In this document: piece after piece, positions 33,553 through 42,260 of the stretch
How positions within the stretch are numbered: the first letter of the stretch is position 1
Layout: each line of letters begins with the position of its first letter
NCBI RefSeq assembly: GCF_009709555.1
Contig: NZ_WJBG01000182.1
Span: forward strand, 1-64,000
Direction of reading: 5' to 3'
Origin: Streptomyces blattellae
Lineage (GTDB): Bacteria > Actinomycetota > Actinomycetes > Streptomycetales > Streptomycetaceae
DNA length: 64,000 nt
Notes under the pieces: model-generated
Database searches by the model: none
What the model was told of the DNA's origin: nothing
Seen by the model: the letters and a program-made list of their open reading frames with translations, nothing else
Position numbers and translations under genes: made by a program

Positions 33553-35517
33553 ATGACCTCCACCCTCACCCGGCCGGCCTCGCCACCGCGGCCACAGGAC
33601 GCCATACGCCGTCGCACCCGCGTCCTCGCCCTCCCCGAGGCCCGCTGGGCCGCCGCGGCCACCGCCTTCTTCCTGCTGGCGCTGGTGCTCCAGCTGGCCG
33701 GGGCCCCCGCGTGGACGTGGGGCCCGCTCTATGCCATGTCATATTGCACCGGTGGCTGGGAGCCCGGCCGGGAAGGCCTCAAGGCCCTCAGGGACAAGAC
33801 CCTCGACGTCGACCTGCTGATGATCGTCGCCGCCCTCGGCGCCGCCTCCATCGGACAGGTCATGGACGGCGCCCTGCTCATCGTCATCTTCGCCACCTCG
33901 GGCGCCCTGGAGGCCCTGGCCACCGCCCGTACCGCCGACTCGGTCCGCGGCCTGCTCGACCTGGCCCCCGCCACGGCGACCCGCCTCACCGCCGACGGCG
34001 GCGAACAGACCGTCGCCGTGGAGGAGTTGACGGTCGGCGACATCGTCCTCGTACGCCCCGGCGAACGTGTCGGCGCCGACGGGCGCGTGCTCGACGGGGC
34101 GAGCGAGGTCGACCAGGCGACCATCACCGGCGAACCACTGCCGGTCGCCAAGGAGCCCGGCGACGAGGTCTTCGCGGGAACCCTCAACGGCACGGGGGCG
34201 TTGCGCGTCCGCGTCGAGCGGGACGCCTCCGACTCGGTGATCGCCCGGATCGTACGGATGGTGGAGGAGGCCTCCGAGACCAAGGCCCCCACCCAGCTGT
34301 TCATCGAGAAGGTCGAACAGCGCTACTCGATCGGCATGGTCGCCGCCACCCTCGCCGTCTTCCTCGTCCCGCTCGCCCTCGGCGCCGCGCTCACCGGCTC
34401 ACTGCTGCGCGCGATGACCTTCATGATCGTCGCTTCGCCGTGCGCGGTGGTCCTGGCCACCATGCCGCCGCTGCTGTCCGCGATCGCCAACGCCGGACGC
34501 CACGGTGTCCTGGTCAAGTCGGCGGTCGTGATGGAACGCCTGGGCCAGGTCGACACCGTCGCCCTCGACAAGACGGGCACCCTCACGGAGGGCACGCCGC
34601 GCGTCACCGACGTCACCCCGCTGACGGACTCCGGCCTCGACGCCGCCGCCCTGCTCACCCTGGCCGCAGCCGCCGAGCACCCCAGCGAGCACCCGCTGGC
34701 CCGCGCTATCGTGGCCGCGGCACGCGAACGAGGGCTCACGCTGCCGGACACCGAGGACTTCGACTCCACACCGGGCGTCGGAGTCACCGCGGGCGTCGAC
34801 GGCCACATCGTCGCCGTGGGCACCCCGGCACGCCTGCTGAACGGCGCCGGTGACCCGGCCGCCCCGGTCGTACGACTGGAGGAAGAGGGCCGTACGGCGG
34901 TCCTGGTGACCGTCGACGGCGCCCCGGCCGGAGTGCTGGGCATCGCCGACCGCCTGCGTCCGGACGCGACGGCCACGATCACATCGCTCGCGCACCTCAC
35001 CGGAACCAAGCCCGTGCTGCTCACCGGTGACAACCCGCGCGCCGCCGCCCGTCTGGCCGCCGAGGTCGGCATCGACGACGTACGCGCCGGGCTGCTCCCT
35101 CAGCACAAGGTCGCCGCGGTCAGGGAACTTCAGGCCGCCGGCCGCACGGTGATGGTCGTGGGCGACGGCGTCAACGACGCCCCCGCGCTCGCCGCCGCCC
35201 ACTCCGGTGTCGCGATGGGGCGCGCGGGCTCGGATCTCGCGTTGGAGACGGCCGACGCGGTCATCGTCCGCGACGAACTCACCACGGTGCCCGCGGTGAT
35301 CGCCCTCTCACGGCAAGCCCGGCGGCTGGTGGTGCAGAACCTGGTGGTCGCCGGGGTGTTCATCGCGGCGCTGGTCACCTGGGACCTGGCGGGGACGTTG
35401 CCGCTGCCGCTCGGTGTGCTGGGGCACGAGGGGTCGACCGTGCTGGTCGGGCTCAACGGTCTGCGGCTGCTGCGGGAGGCGGCGTGGCAGCGGGCGGAGC
35501 GTGCGTCGGGGCACTGA
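33553..35517 (+). CDS. P1B-4-type metal-efflux ATPase (CtpJ/NmtA-like)
   Basis: 654 aa. Phosphorylation motif DKTGTLTEG (D about 338), TGD loop, hinge GDGVNDAPAL (about 536) and TGEPLPV in the actuator domain. The metal-class signature is SPC (about 295) plus HEGST in the last helix (about 624), which defines P1B-4 pumps for Co, Ni and some for Fe or Zn. No N-terminal Cys or His metal domain. Together with the divergent NmtR-like sensor this predicts Ni/Co efflux. The 3' end overlaps the convergent acyltransferase gene by 65 nt. Confidence 0.92.
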   Translation: MTSTLTRPASPPRPQDAIRRRTRVLALPEARWAAAATAFFLLALVLQLAGAPAWTWGPLYAMSYCTGGWEPGREGLKALRDKTLDVDLLMIVAALGAASIGQVMDGALLIVIFATSGALEALATARTADSVRGLLDLAPATATRLTADGGEQTVAVEELTVGDIVLVRPGERVGADGRVLDGASEVDQATITGEPLPVAKEPGDEVFAGTLNGTGALRVRVERDASDSVIARIVRMVEEASETKAPTQLFIEKVEQRYSIGMVAATLAVFLVPLALGAALTGSLLRAMTFMIVASPCAVVLATMPPLLSAIANAGRHGVLVKSAVVMERLGQVDTVALDKTGTLTEGTPRVTDVTPLTDSGLDAAALLTLAAAAEHPSEHPLARAIVAAARERGLTLPDTEDFDSTPGVGVTAGVDGHIVAVGTPARLLNGAGDPAAPVVRLEEEGRTAVLVTVDGAPAGVLGIADRLRPDATATITSLAHLTGTKPVLLTGDNPRAAARLAAEVGIDDVRAGLLPQHKVAAVRELQAAGRTVMVVGDGVNDAPALAAAHSGVAMGRAGSDLALETADAVIVRDELTTVPAVIALSRQARRLVVQNLVVAGVFIAALVTWDLAGTLPLPLGVLGHEGSTVLVGLNGLRLLREAAWQRAERASGH

Positions 35518-36790
35518 GCCGCGGCTCCGTACGACGCGTGGCGAGGGCACCGGACGCCGCCACCGCCTGCAGCTCCTGCGCCACGGCAGCGCCGATCATC
35601 TCGGCGTCACCGGCACGCAGATGGCTGACGACGGTGAGGGTGTAGGCGTCGGCGGTGTGGACGAGGCAGAGGTTCGCCGTGCCGGGCGGCGACAGCTGCG
35701 GCAGGGGGACGATGCGTGACAGGGGACGGCCGTACAACCGGCTGGGGCTGTCGCGCCATTTGAACGCGGTGCACAGGCTGGTGGTGATCTCGGGGCGGGC
35801 GAGGCGCTTGGCCATCACCTCGGCCAGCCACGGCACGGTCCGGGCGGAGGCCTGCAGCGCGGGCAGGATCGCGCGGTGCGCGTCGCAGCGGCGATGCAGC
35901 GCGGCGACCAGGTCCTGGCACGCCTGGAGGCGGTCCACCGGGGACGCGACGTCGACGGGCAGCGGGATGCGCAGCACGGTGACGCCGTTGCCGAGCTGCC
36001 CTGCGGTGTGGCGGCTGCGCAGGTCGACCGGCACCGTGGCGTAGAGGGGGGCCGGTCCCTTCGGCCAGCACCGCAGCGGCCCGTAGCAGGTGCGGAGGGC
36101 GCCGGCGTAGGCGCTCAGGAGGAGTTCGTTGAGCGTCGCTCCCCGCCCGCCGGCCGGCTGGCGGCGGGCCGTGCGCATCGTCTGCGGGTCGAGTCCGACC
36201 ATGGCCACCGACGGCCGCATGCCGTCGGCGGGCGCCGGCGGAAGGGGCTGGCTGGGGACCCCGATGCGGTGCAACTCCCGGAACATGGTGGCCGCTTTGA
36301 TGCGCGGGCGTTGCCCCGCCTCCGGAGCCGGTGCGAGCGCGGACGGCGGTACGGCGCCGTCCATCAGCATCCGGAAGAGCGTCTCCAGGGATCTGCCGTC
36401 CAGCAGCGCGTGATGGGCGAGCAGCACGATGGCGTGCTCGCCCGCCGGGGTGGCGCGCGGGATCACCAGCAGCCGCCACAGCGGCCGTTCGGACGGCAGC
36501 GGGTCACCGACGCCGGCCGTCAGCACGGAGGCCAGGTCCTGGTCCGTGGCGGTGAGGTGCGCGGCGGGATCGAAGGGCCGGGCGGCCGACCACCGGTGGC
36601 CCGACAGCGCCGCCGGCCCGGCGGGGGGCCGCAGCACCTGGCTCATCCGGTCCAGTTCGCCCCATCGCTCGCGGACGCGGGACCGCACCTGCTCCAGGTC
36701 GAACGGCGTTCCGGGAAACACCGCGGCGATGCCGATCGTCCCCGGCAGCCCATTGCGCAGGTGCCCCTCGTCGAAGGCCGACAGCCTCAT
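35453..36790 (-). CDS. WS/DGAT-like acyltransferase 1
   Basis: 445 aa. The catalytic HHxxxDG is intact (AHHALLDGRS, H126-H127, D131). Other family traits are GRGATLNELLLSAYAGAL and LGNGVTVLRIPLPVD. The WS/DGAT and condensation-like folds transfer acyl groups from CoA or carrier proteins to alcohols or amines. Start ATG 36790 after GAGAGGCTGTGGAAC. It is last in a four-gene minus-strand set with KAS, ACP and a paralogue, separated from KAS by 238 nt holding an interspersed repeat. The product is unknown. Confidence 0.8.
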   Translation of the reverse strand: MRLSAFDEGHLRNGLPGTIGIAAVFPGTPFDLEQVRSRVRERWGELDRMSQVLRPPAGPAALSGHRWSAARPFDPAAHLTATDQDLASVLTAGVGDPLPSERPLWRLLVIPRATPAGEHAIVLLAHHALLDGRSLETLFRMLMDGAVPPSALAPAPEAGQRPRIKAATMFRELHRIGVPSQPLPPAPADGMRPSVAMVGLDPQTMRTARRQPAGGRGATLNELLLSAYAGALRTCYGPLRCWPKGPAPLYATVPVDLRSRHTAGQLGNGVTVLRIPLPVDVASPVDRLQACQDLVAALHRRCDAHRAILPALQASARTVPWLAEVMAKRLARPEITTSLCTAFKWRDSPSRLYGRPLSRIVPLPQLSPPGTANLCLVHTADAYTLTVVSHLRAGDAEMIGAAVAQELQAVAASGALATRRTEPRLSAPTHAPPAATPPPAAAADR

Positions 36791-36849
36791 GTTCCACAGC
36801 CTCTCGTTCTCGGTGGTGCAGCCGTCCTGAGCGGCCTCGGTGACGTCGG

Positions 36850-36940
36850 CTGCGGTTCCGCGGCGCCCCGAAGGGGGCGGGGCTGTATCCATAGGCAGCT
36901 CCGCCGCGATGGGGAGCGACCGGCCACGATGACGCCGCAG
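36850..36940. repeat. Interspersed repeat, copy 3
   Basis: GGGGGCGGGGCTGTATCCATA, GGCAGCTCCGCCGCG and GAGCGACCGGCCACGATGACG follow the same pattern as 2213 and 30137. Here it splits an apparent operon. Confidence 0.7.
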
Positions 36941-37028
36941 TTGACCGACGGCACACCGCTGTCCCGCGGCGCGGCCGCATGTCGACGCAGCCGCAGCCCG
37001 CGGAGCGCTTGGCCCCGGCCTTCGGTGC

Positions 37029-38237
37029 TCAACCGTCGGGTGAGTCGAACACGACACAGGCGTTGTGGCCGCCGAACGCGAAACTGCTGCTGATCACCGG
37101 TCCGTCCGGGATCTTGCGTGGCTCGGCCGTGACCACGTCCAGTTCGCATCGGGGGTCCAGCCGCGTGAGATGGGCGGTAGGCGGCGCGAGCCCTTCATGC
37201 ACCGACCAGGCCGCGATCACGGCCTCCACCGCTCCCGCCGCCCCCAGCGCATGCCCGGTCACCGCCTTGGGCGCGGTCACGGGCACCCCGCCGGCGCCGA
37301 ACAGCGCGGTCATCGCCCGTGCTTCCGCGAGGTCGTTCAACTGGGTGCCGGTGCCGTGCGCGTTCACATGGGTGACGGCGTCGGCCGTCGTGCCCGCGTC
37401 GGCGAGCGCCTGCTCCATGCACGCCCGGGCACCGGCACCGTCGGGATGCGGCGCCGTGAGGTGGTAGGCATCGGAGGTACGTCCGTACCCGGTGAGCGTG
37501 GCGTAGATCCGGGCGCCCCGTGCGCGGGCGAGGTCCAGCCGCTCCAGCACCAGGAACGCGGCCCCCTCGGCGAGGACGAAGCCCCGCCGGCCCTCGTCGA
37601 ACGGCCGGGACGCGGCGGCGGGATCCTCGCACTCGGTGACCATCGCGCCGGACCGGCCGAAGGCCAGCGCGGTCGTGGGAGTCAGCGGCGCTTCGTGACC
37701 GCCTGCCACCACCACGTCAGCGCCCTCCGCCCGCATCATCTGCAGCGCCTCACCCAGCGCATGCGTTCCGGAGGCACACGCGGTGGAGACCGTCAGACTG
37801 GGACCGGTGACACCGAGCTTGGCGCTGACCCAGTAGGCCCCCGCGTTGTGCATCAGCCGTGACGCGTACAGCACATCGGGCCGTCCGATGCCGTTCTCCT
37901 GACTGATCACCCCGCCGTAGCCGGTCCCGGTGACCACCGCCCGCCGCTCGGCCGGCACATGCAGCCCTCCGGCGTCCGCCACGGCGTCCATCGCCGCGCA
38001 CACCGCCAACTGCACCGAACGGTCGGCCCGCCGTACCTCCTTGGGCGTCAGCTGTCCGCTCGGATCGAAGCCGGTCACCGGACCGGCCGGGTATACGACG
38101 GTGCCCTCGTCGTCGAAGGCATGCAGCGTCGTCGCCGAACGGCACTCCAGCAGACTCGCCCACAGCGCGGCGGGGGTCGCTCCGGCCGCGCAGCGGACCC
38201 CCAGGCCCGTGACGGCGACGGCGTGACGGGGCGTCAC
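37029..38237 (-). CDS. Beta-ketoacyl-ACP synthase (FabF-like)
   Basis: 402 aa, thiolase fold. Catalytic Cys154 (STACASG), His294 (NAHGTGT), Lys324 and His329 (VTGHALGAAG) are all present, so it should be an active elongating ketosynthase rather than a chain-length factor. Its start (ATGA) overlaps the ACP stop by 4 nt. Elongates an acyl chain bound to the adjacent ACP; no ketoreductase or dehydratase is nearby, so these may come from primary metabolism. Confidence 0.9.
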   Translation of the reverse strand: MTPRHAVAVTGLGVRCAAGATPAALWASLLECRSATTLHAFDDEGTVVYPAGPVTGFDPSGQLTPKEVRRADRSVQLAVCAAMDAVADAGGLHVPAERRAVVTGTGYGGVISQENGIGRPDVLYASRLMHNAGAYWVSAKLGVTGPSLTVSTACASGTHALGEALQMMRAEGADVVVAGGHEAPLTPTTALAFGRSGAMVTECEDPAAASRPFDEGRRGFVLAEGAAFLVLERLDLARARGARIYATLTGYGRTSDAYHLTAPHPDGAGARACMEQALADAGTTADAVTHVNAHGTGTQLNDLAEARAMTALFGAGGVPVTAPKAVTGHALGAAGAVEAVIAAWSVHEGLAPPTAHLTRLDPRCELDVVTAEPRKIPDGPVISSSFAFGGHNACVVFDSPDG

Positions 38238-38512
38238 CGGGCGGCGAGGGGGCCGTTGCCGGCGTGGGTGCGCAGCCCCACGATGAGGTCGGCGACATCA
38301 CCCACGGTGGACACTCCGGAGGTGTCGGTTCCGCGCAGGGACACCCCGAACTCGTCCTCCGACGCCGCCTGCAACTCGGTGATGTCCAGGCTGTCGGCGC
38401 CCAGATCGGCGACCAGCCGGGCCTGCGGCACGACGGCCTCCAGCGGCACCGACATCACCCGCGCGCACAGCGGGCGCAGCGCTTCCCATACGTCCACGTG
38501 TTCCACGTCCAT
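38234..38512 (-). CDS. Acyl carrier protein
   Basis: 92 aa. DLGADSLDITEL with Ser41 as the phosphopantetheine site. ATG 38512 follows GGAGAAGTTGC. Preceded at 23 nt by acyltransferase 2 and overlapping the KAS gene by 4 nt, so probably a dedicated carrier for this set. Confidence 0.9.
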   Translation of the reverse strand: MDVEHVDVWEALRPLCARVMSVPLEAVVPQARLVADLGADSLDITELQAASEDEFGVSLRGTDTSGVSTVGDVADLIVGLRTHAGNGPLAAR

Positions 38513-38535
38513 GCAACTTCTCCGTTTCCTGGTGC

Positions 38536-39804
38536 TCACAGTGAGGGCGTCGGCGTCCGAGCCCATGTCTCGAACTCCGTGACGACCGCGTCCGCGAGCC
38601 GTCTCGCGTCGTCCGGGCGCAGGTTGCACACCACGGTGAGCGTGACCGCGTCCCCTGCCTGGGTCAGCGCGAAGCTGGCGGTGCCCGGGTGGTGCAGGGG
38701 CGGCAGCCCCACCGTGCGCACGAGCGCGTGGCCCTGGAACGTGCTCGGCCCGCCGGGCCACTTGACGGCTGTGGTCGCGGTCGCCGCGAAGCAGGAGTGG
38801 CGACCGCGGTTGGTGAGAAGTCCGGTCACCCATGGGCCGGTCCGCCGTGCCGCTTCCGCCGCGGGAAAGAGCACGGTGGCGTGGACCGCGGCCCGTGCGG
38901 GAACCGCGGCCAGCGCGGTCCGGCACGCCCGCAGCCGCGCCACGGGATCCTCCACGTCGACGGGCAACGGCACCCGGACCACTGTGAGGGCATTGCCGAG
39001 TTCGTCCGGATCGGCCCGGGTGCGCAGATCACACGGCACGGCCGTGAACACGGGTTCATCCCGCTGCCGCCACCGCCGTACGGGACCGTACTGATCCCGC
39101 ACGGCCCCGGCCACCGCGCCCACCAGCAGCTCGTTCAGCGTCGAGCCCCGCCCGTCGGCAGGCTGCCGACGGGCGGCCCTGACCGTCTGCGCGGACAGCG
39201 CGCTCACCGCGACCGAGGAGTACGTCCGCCCCGGCGACGGCAGGGCCTGTCCCGCGGCCGTCATCACCCTGAGTTCCCGGCCCGCCGCTCGCAGCCCCGA
39301 ACGCGACAGCGGCGCCGGCCGGGCCGCTGCCCTCACCGCCGAAGGGCTGTCCATCAACGAGCGCATCAACGTGGCCAGCGAGCGCCCGTCCAGCAGCACG
39401 TGCTGCGCCACGAGCGCCAGGGCGAAGCCGCCGTACACCGCGTCCGGGACCACGTGGAGCCGCCACGGCGGCGCCCCGTCGGCCAGCGGCCGGTCCACGC
39501 TCCGCGCCCACAGGTCGTCCAACTTGTGCCGGGCCAGGACGACATGTACGTCGGGATCGAACGGCCCCGGTACGACCCACCGCGCGCCTCCCGCCCGCCC
39601 GAACGGCATCCGGCGAGCCGTCCCTGAGCTGCCCGCCGGACGGTCGAGCAGGCAGTTCATCCGCTCCAGACCCGTCCACCGCTCGGCGACACGGGCCCGC
39701 ACCCGATCCACATCGGGCGGCTCACCGGCGAAGACCGCCGCCAGGCCGACAACTCCCGGACACCCGTTGAACAGCAGCATCTCGTCGGCACAGGACAGTC
39801 TCAT
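38536..39804 (-). CDS. WS/DGAT-like acyltransferase 2, altered active-site motif
   Basis: 422 aa, paralogous to the gene at 35453 over its full length (same MRLS start, GRGSTLNELLVGAVAGAV, LGNALTVVRVPLPVDV). The motif is QHVLLDG (Q134, H135, D139): the first His of HHxxxDG is Gln, while the second, catalytic one is kept. First gene of the set; a terminator hairpin precedes it at 39831. Confidence 0.78.
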   Translation of the reverse strand: MRLSCADEMLLFNGCPGVVGLAAVFAGEPPDVDRVRARVAERWTGLERMNCLLDRPAGSSGTARRMPFGRAGGARWVVPGPFDPDVHVVLARHKLDDLWARSVDRPLADGAPPWRLHVVPDAVYGGFALALVAQHVLLDGRSLATLMRSLMDSPSAVRAAARPAPLSRSGLRAAGRELRVMTAAGQALPSPGRTYSSVAVSALSAQTVRAARRQPADGRGSTLNELLVGAVAGAVRDQYGPVRRWRQRDEPVFTAVPCDLRTRADPDELGNALTVVRVPLPVDVEDPVARLRACRTALAAVPARAAVHATVLFPAAEAARRTGPWVTGLLTNRGRHSCFAATATTAVKWPGGPSTFQGHALVRTVGLPPLHHPGTASFALTQAGDAVTLTVVCNLRPDDARRLADAVVTEFETWARTPTPSL

Positions 39805-39830
39805 GCGCTAGGTCGCCATACCCTTCCTCG

Positions 39831-39865
39831 TCCAACGCCCGCACCGTGATGGTGCGGGCGTTGGA
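39831..39865. terminator. Perfect 15-bp hairpin
   Basis: TCCAACGCCCGCACC, loop GTGAT, GGTGCGGGCGTTGGA. It separates the acyltransferase set from the secreted-protein cluster and probably ends the latter's minus-strand transcripts. Confidence 0.85.
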
Positions 39866-39937
39866 CTGCGAGGCCGATCCGTGCGCTCGGAAGAACATCC
39901 GGTGCCGTCACGGTTCCGAACGGTTCAAACGGACTGC

Positions 39938-40210
39938 TCAGAACGCTTCGCTGTTGCAGCCCATGTCCGAACCGAGGTCGGTGGGCTGCGCGCCCGGGTT
40001 CCCCTCGCCGTTGAGCGCGTTGCCCAGCGCGCCGTTGATGGCGCCGACGCTGCCGAGGATGTCGATGTTCATGTCGTGCGAGCGGCATTCGATGCTCTGG
40101 TTGACGTCGAAGTCGTTGCCCGGCCCGTGTGCGACGGCGGGGCTGACGCCGAAGGAGCCGACACTGCCGAGGACGGCGCCCACGAGAGCGACCTTCTGAA
40201 GCTTGCGCAT
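39938..40210 (-). CDS. Small secreted protein, CxSHD/MGCN family (member 1)
   Basis: 90 aa. Signal peptide (MRKLQKVALVGAVLGSVGSF to AVAHG). The mature part keeps two Cys (IECRSHDMNIDILGSVG; SDMGCNSEAF) and GALGNALNGEGNPGAQ. The same pattern occurs in the genes at 42261 and 42821. Not a chaplin: the chaplin hydrophobic repeat is missing. ATG follows GGAGAAGAA. Function unknown; cell-surface or morphogenetic is a guess from the neighbours. Confidence 0.75.
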   Translation of the reverse strand: MRKLQKVALVGAVLGSVGSFGVSPAVAHGPGNDFDVNQSIECRSHDMNIDILGSVGAINGALGNALNGEGNPGAQPTDLGSDMGCNSEAF

Positions 40211-40272
40211 TTCTTCTCCGTTGAACGAGCGGATGAACTGAACGAGCGGAATGACGAACTGCGGTGAGGCGA

Positions 40273-41040
40273 TCAGCCGAGTCGGGGCAGACCCAGCTGG
40301 CCCACGGGCGGCGCCGCGACCTGACCGAGGCCGAGCCCGGGCACCTGCGGGGTGCCGCCGGTCGGCGCGATCAGCGGGTTGATGAGCGGGTTCACCTCAG
40401 GGTTGAACTGCGGGTTCACCTGCGGAGCGACCCGCGGCGCGGGCTCCGGCTCGAAGACCTGGGGTACGTCGAGCTGCGGGGCGACCTTCGGAGTGACCTG
40501 CGGCGCCGTCTGCGGGGAGACCTGCGGCCCGACCTCAGCCTGCTGGGCGGGCGCCTGCTGCGAGCCGTACGGCGAGCTGGAGGCATGCGCGTTGCCCGTC
40601 GACGCGGCGAAGGCGGAGGCCTGACCGCTGTGCTGCGGGCCCGGGGCCGGGGCAGGAGCGGGTGCCGGAGGTGCGTAGTGGGGCGCCGGCTGGGTGTAGG
40701 AGGGCGGACCGCTGACCTCCGCCGTGCCCGTGGAACGAGCCACGGCCGTGGCCTGCGGCGGGGGCGCCTGGTACTGAGGGGCCGGTGCCGGGGCGTAGTA
40801 CTGCGGCGGGGGTGCCTGGTACTGGGGGGCCGGTGCCGGGGCGTAGTACTGCGGCGGGGGTGCCTGGTACTGGGGGGCGGGTGCCGGGGCGTAGTACTGC
40901 GGCGCCGGGTAGTAGGGAGGAGGAGGCGCCGCGGAGAACCCGCCGTACCCGGGAGCGTCGGCATGGCTGACGCCGGCGCCGATGGCGGACAGACCGCCGG
41001 CCGTTGCTACGACGAGCGCGGCCTTGTGAAGCTTGCGCAT
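40273..41040 (-). CDS. Secreted Pro/Tyr/Gln-rich repeat protein
   Basis: 255 aa. Signal peptide to about 27, then three exact-type repeats of QYYAPAPAPQYQAPPP (16 residues), a Pro/Ala/Gln middle and a C-terminal part with QVNPQFNPEVNPLINPLIAP. The 48-bp DNA repeat lies at about 40785-40905. The QVNPQFNPxxxP element recurs in the rodlin-like gene at 41453. The start context (CCGAGGGTTCCATGCGCAAG) is shared with other members. Looks like an adhesive or structural surface protein. Confidence 0.75.
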   Translation of the reverse strand: MRKLHKAALVVATAGGLSAIGAGVSHADAPGYGGFSAAPPPPYYPAPQYYAPAPAPQYQAPPPQYYAPAPAPQYQAPPPQYYAPAPAPQYQAPPPQATAVARSTGTAEVSGPPSYTQPAPHYAPPAPAPAPAPGPQHSGQASAFAASTGNAHASSSPYGSQQAPAQQAEVGPQVSPQTAPQVTPKVAPQLDVPQVFEPEPAPRVAPQVNPQFNPEVNPLINPLIAPTGGTPQVPGLGLGQVAAPPVGQLGLPRLG

Positions 41041-41452
41041 GGAACCCTCGGCCCTTCATTACCTGTACAGGGAAAATCCGTTGTATTCAGTGCAGTTTTG
41101 CGTGCGCTCAGTCTGATGTTCGTGCTGCGCCCTAACAGGGGTAACTCCTGGGCTGTCATGTGGACTTCACGCTGGAGCCGACAGCGGATCCCAATTGCCC
41201 TCTCTGATTCATGATCGCTGCCCTCTCTCAGCTGGCAACGAAATGACCCCCGGCCCGGTCACGGGGTGAGAAAAGCCGTCACTCATTTGCCATCGGTCGG
41301 ATTATCGGGTCTGTATTTTCGTGGCAGCAAACGGGTGACCACACCCCGACTCACGTGACCGGCCGCGCACTTGGCTCGTTCCTGCAACAGCCGCAGTGGT
41401 CATCAGCATTTCAATACGTTCCGTGCACAGGTCAATGAAGGGCCGAGGTTCC
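41041..41452. other. Divergent promoter region
   Basis: Lies between two secreted-protein genes read outward. Contains a duplicated GCCCTCTCT around 41198-41225 and AT-richer stretches (GTATTTTCGTGG) likely to hold the promoters. No gene seen. Confidence 0.5.
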
Positions 41453-41944
41453 ATGCGCAAGCTTCACCAGGTCGCGCTCGTCGTCGCAGCAGCCGGAGGT
41501 CTGTCCACCGTCGGCGCCGGCCCCAGCTACTCCGCCCCTGTGGCGTACAACGGTGCCCCGCCGCCCGTTTCGCAGCAGGACGCCCAGGCCACCTCGATGA
41601 CCTCGGCCCAGGCCACATCGCAGAACTCCGGTCCGTCGTCCCCGCGGCGGATGGCACTCCCGACGCGGGGCGCCGATGTCAGCCCGCAGGTCAACCCCCA
41701 GTTCAACCCGAAGCTCAGCCCGAACATCTCCCCTCAGGCGGCCCCGCACACGGGCCCGGGGCAGGGTGAGGTGGGCCAGACCAACCTCTTCCGCCCGTCC
41801 CAGGAGTGCAGCCCGCAGTCCCTGCTCAACGCGGCTGTCCCGGTCGCCGTGCTCGCCGCCGCCGAGAACCGCGGCATCGAGTGCGGTCAGACCAACAGCC
41901 AGGCGAACTCCCTCGCCCACGCCCGCGCCACCACCACCCGCTAG
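41453..41944 (+). CDS. Rodlin-like secreted protein
   Basis: 163 aa. Signal peptide (MRKLHQVALVVAAAGGLSTV), linker with QVNPQFNPKLSPNISP, then a C-terminal domain NLFRPSQECSPQSLL, VPVAVLAA, IECGQTNSQAN, SLAHA. Rodlins RdlA/RdlB share the pattern of two Cys around a VPI/VPV core, a Cys followed by N-S-T/S-Q-A and an ending LAH, as I recall them. Rodlins organise chaplin fibrils into rodlets. The likeness is moderate. Confidence 0.6.
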   Translation: MRKLHQVALVVAAAGGLSTVGAGPSYSAPVAYNGAPPPVSQQDAQATSMTSAQATSQNSGPSSPRRMALPTRGADVSPQVNPQFNPKLSPNISPQAAPHTGPGQGEVGQTNLFRPSQECSPQSLLNAAVPVAVLAAAENRGIECGQTNSQANSLAHARATTTR

Positions 41945-42068
41945 GGATATCGACGGGATTCTCATCGCCCGCGCCCACCAGCACGGGGTCGGCGCTCGAA
42001 CAGGGCGATCTCCAGGCCGAGTCGCCCGGCGAGGACTTCGCCGGGCCCGGTGAACATCGCCGCCCCGC

Positions 42069-42105
42069 ACGGGCCCTTCGAGGATTGCCTTCCTCAAGGG
42101 CCCGT
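42069..42105 (+). terminator. Terminator after rodlin-like gene
   Basis: ACGGGCCCTT and AAGGGCCCGT, extended by GAGGA/TCCTC, closing on a short loop; 125 nt after the stop. Confidence 0.75.
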
Positions 42106-42204
42106 TCGTATGTGATGCGGCGTCAGAGTGCTTCCGTCACGCGATCACGAAACCCGGCGCGTCGCCGGACATCTTGGGATACTTCCGTATTAATCTCCCG
42201 TAAC

Positions 42205-42231
42205 TGTACGAAGTCGATCTCTCGCGGATCG
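42205..42231 (+). promoter_or_regulatory. Shared upstream element with imperfect palindrome (copy 1)
   Basis: TGTACGAAGTCGATCT then CTCGCGGATCG; CGATCTCTCGCGGATCG is an imperfect palindrome 29 nt before the ATG at 42261. A near-identical element precedes 42821. Confidence 0.6.
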
Positions 42232-42260
42232 CACCCACACCTCACTCCACCGGAGATGAC

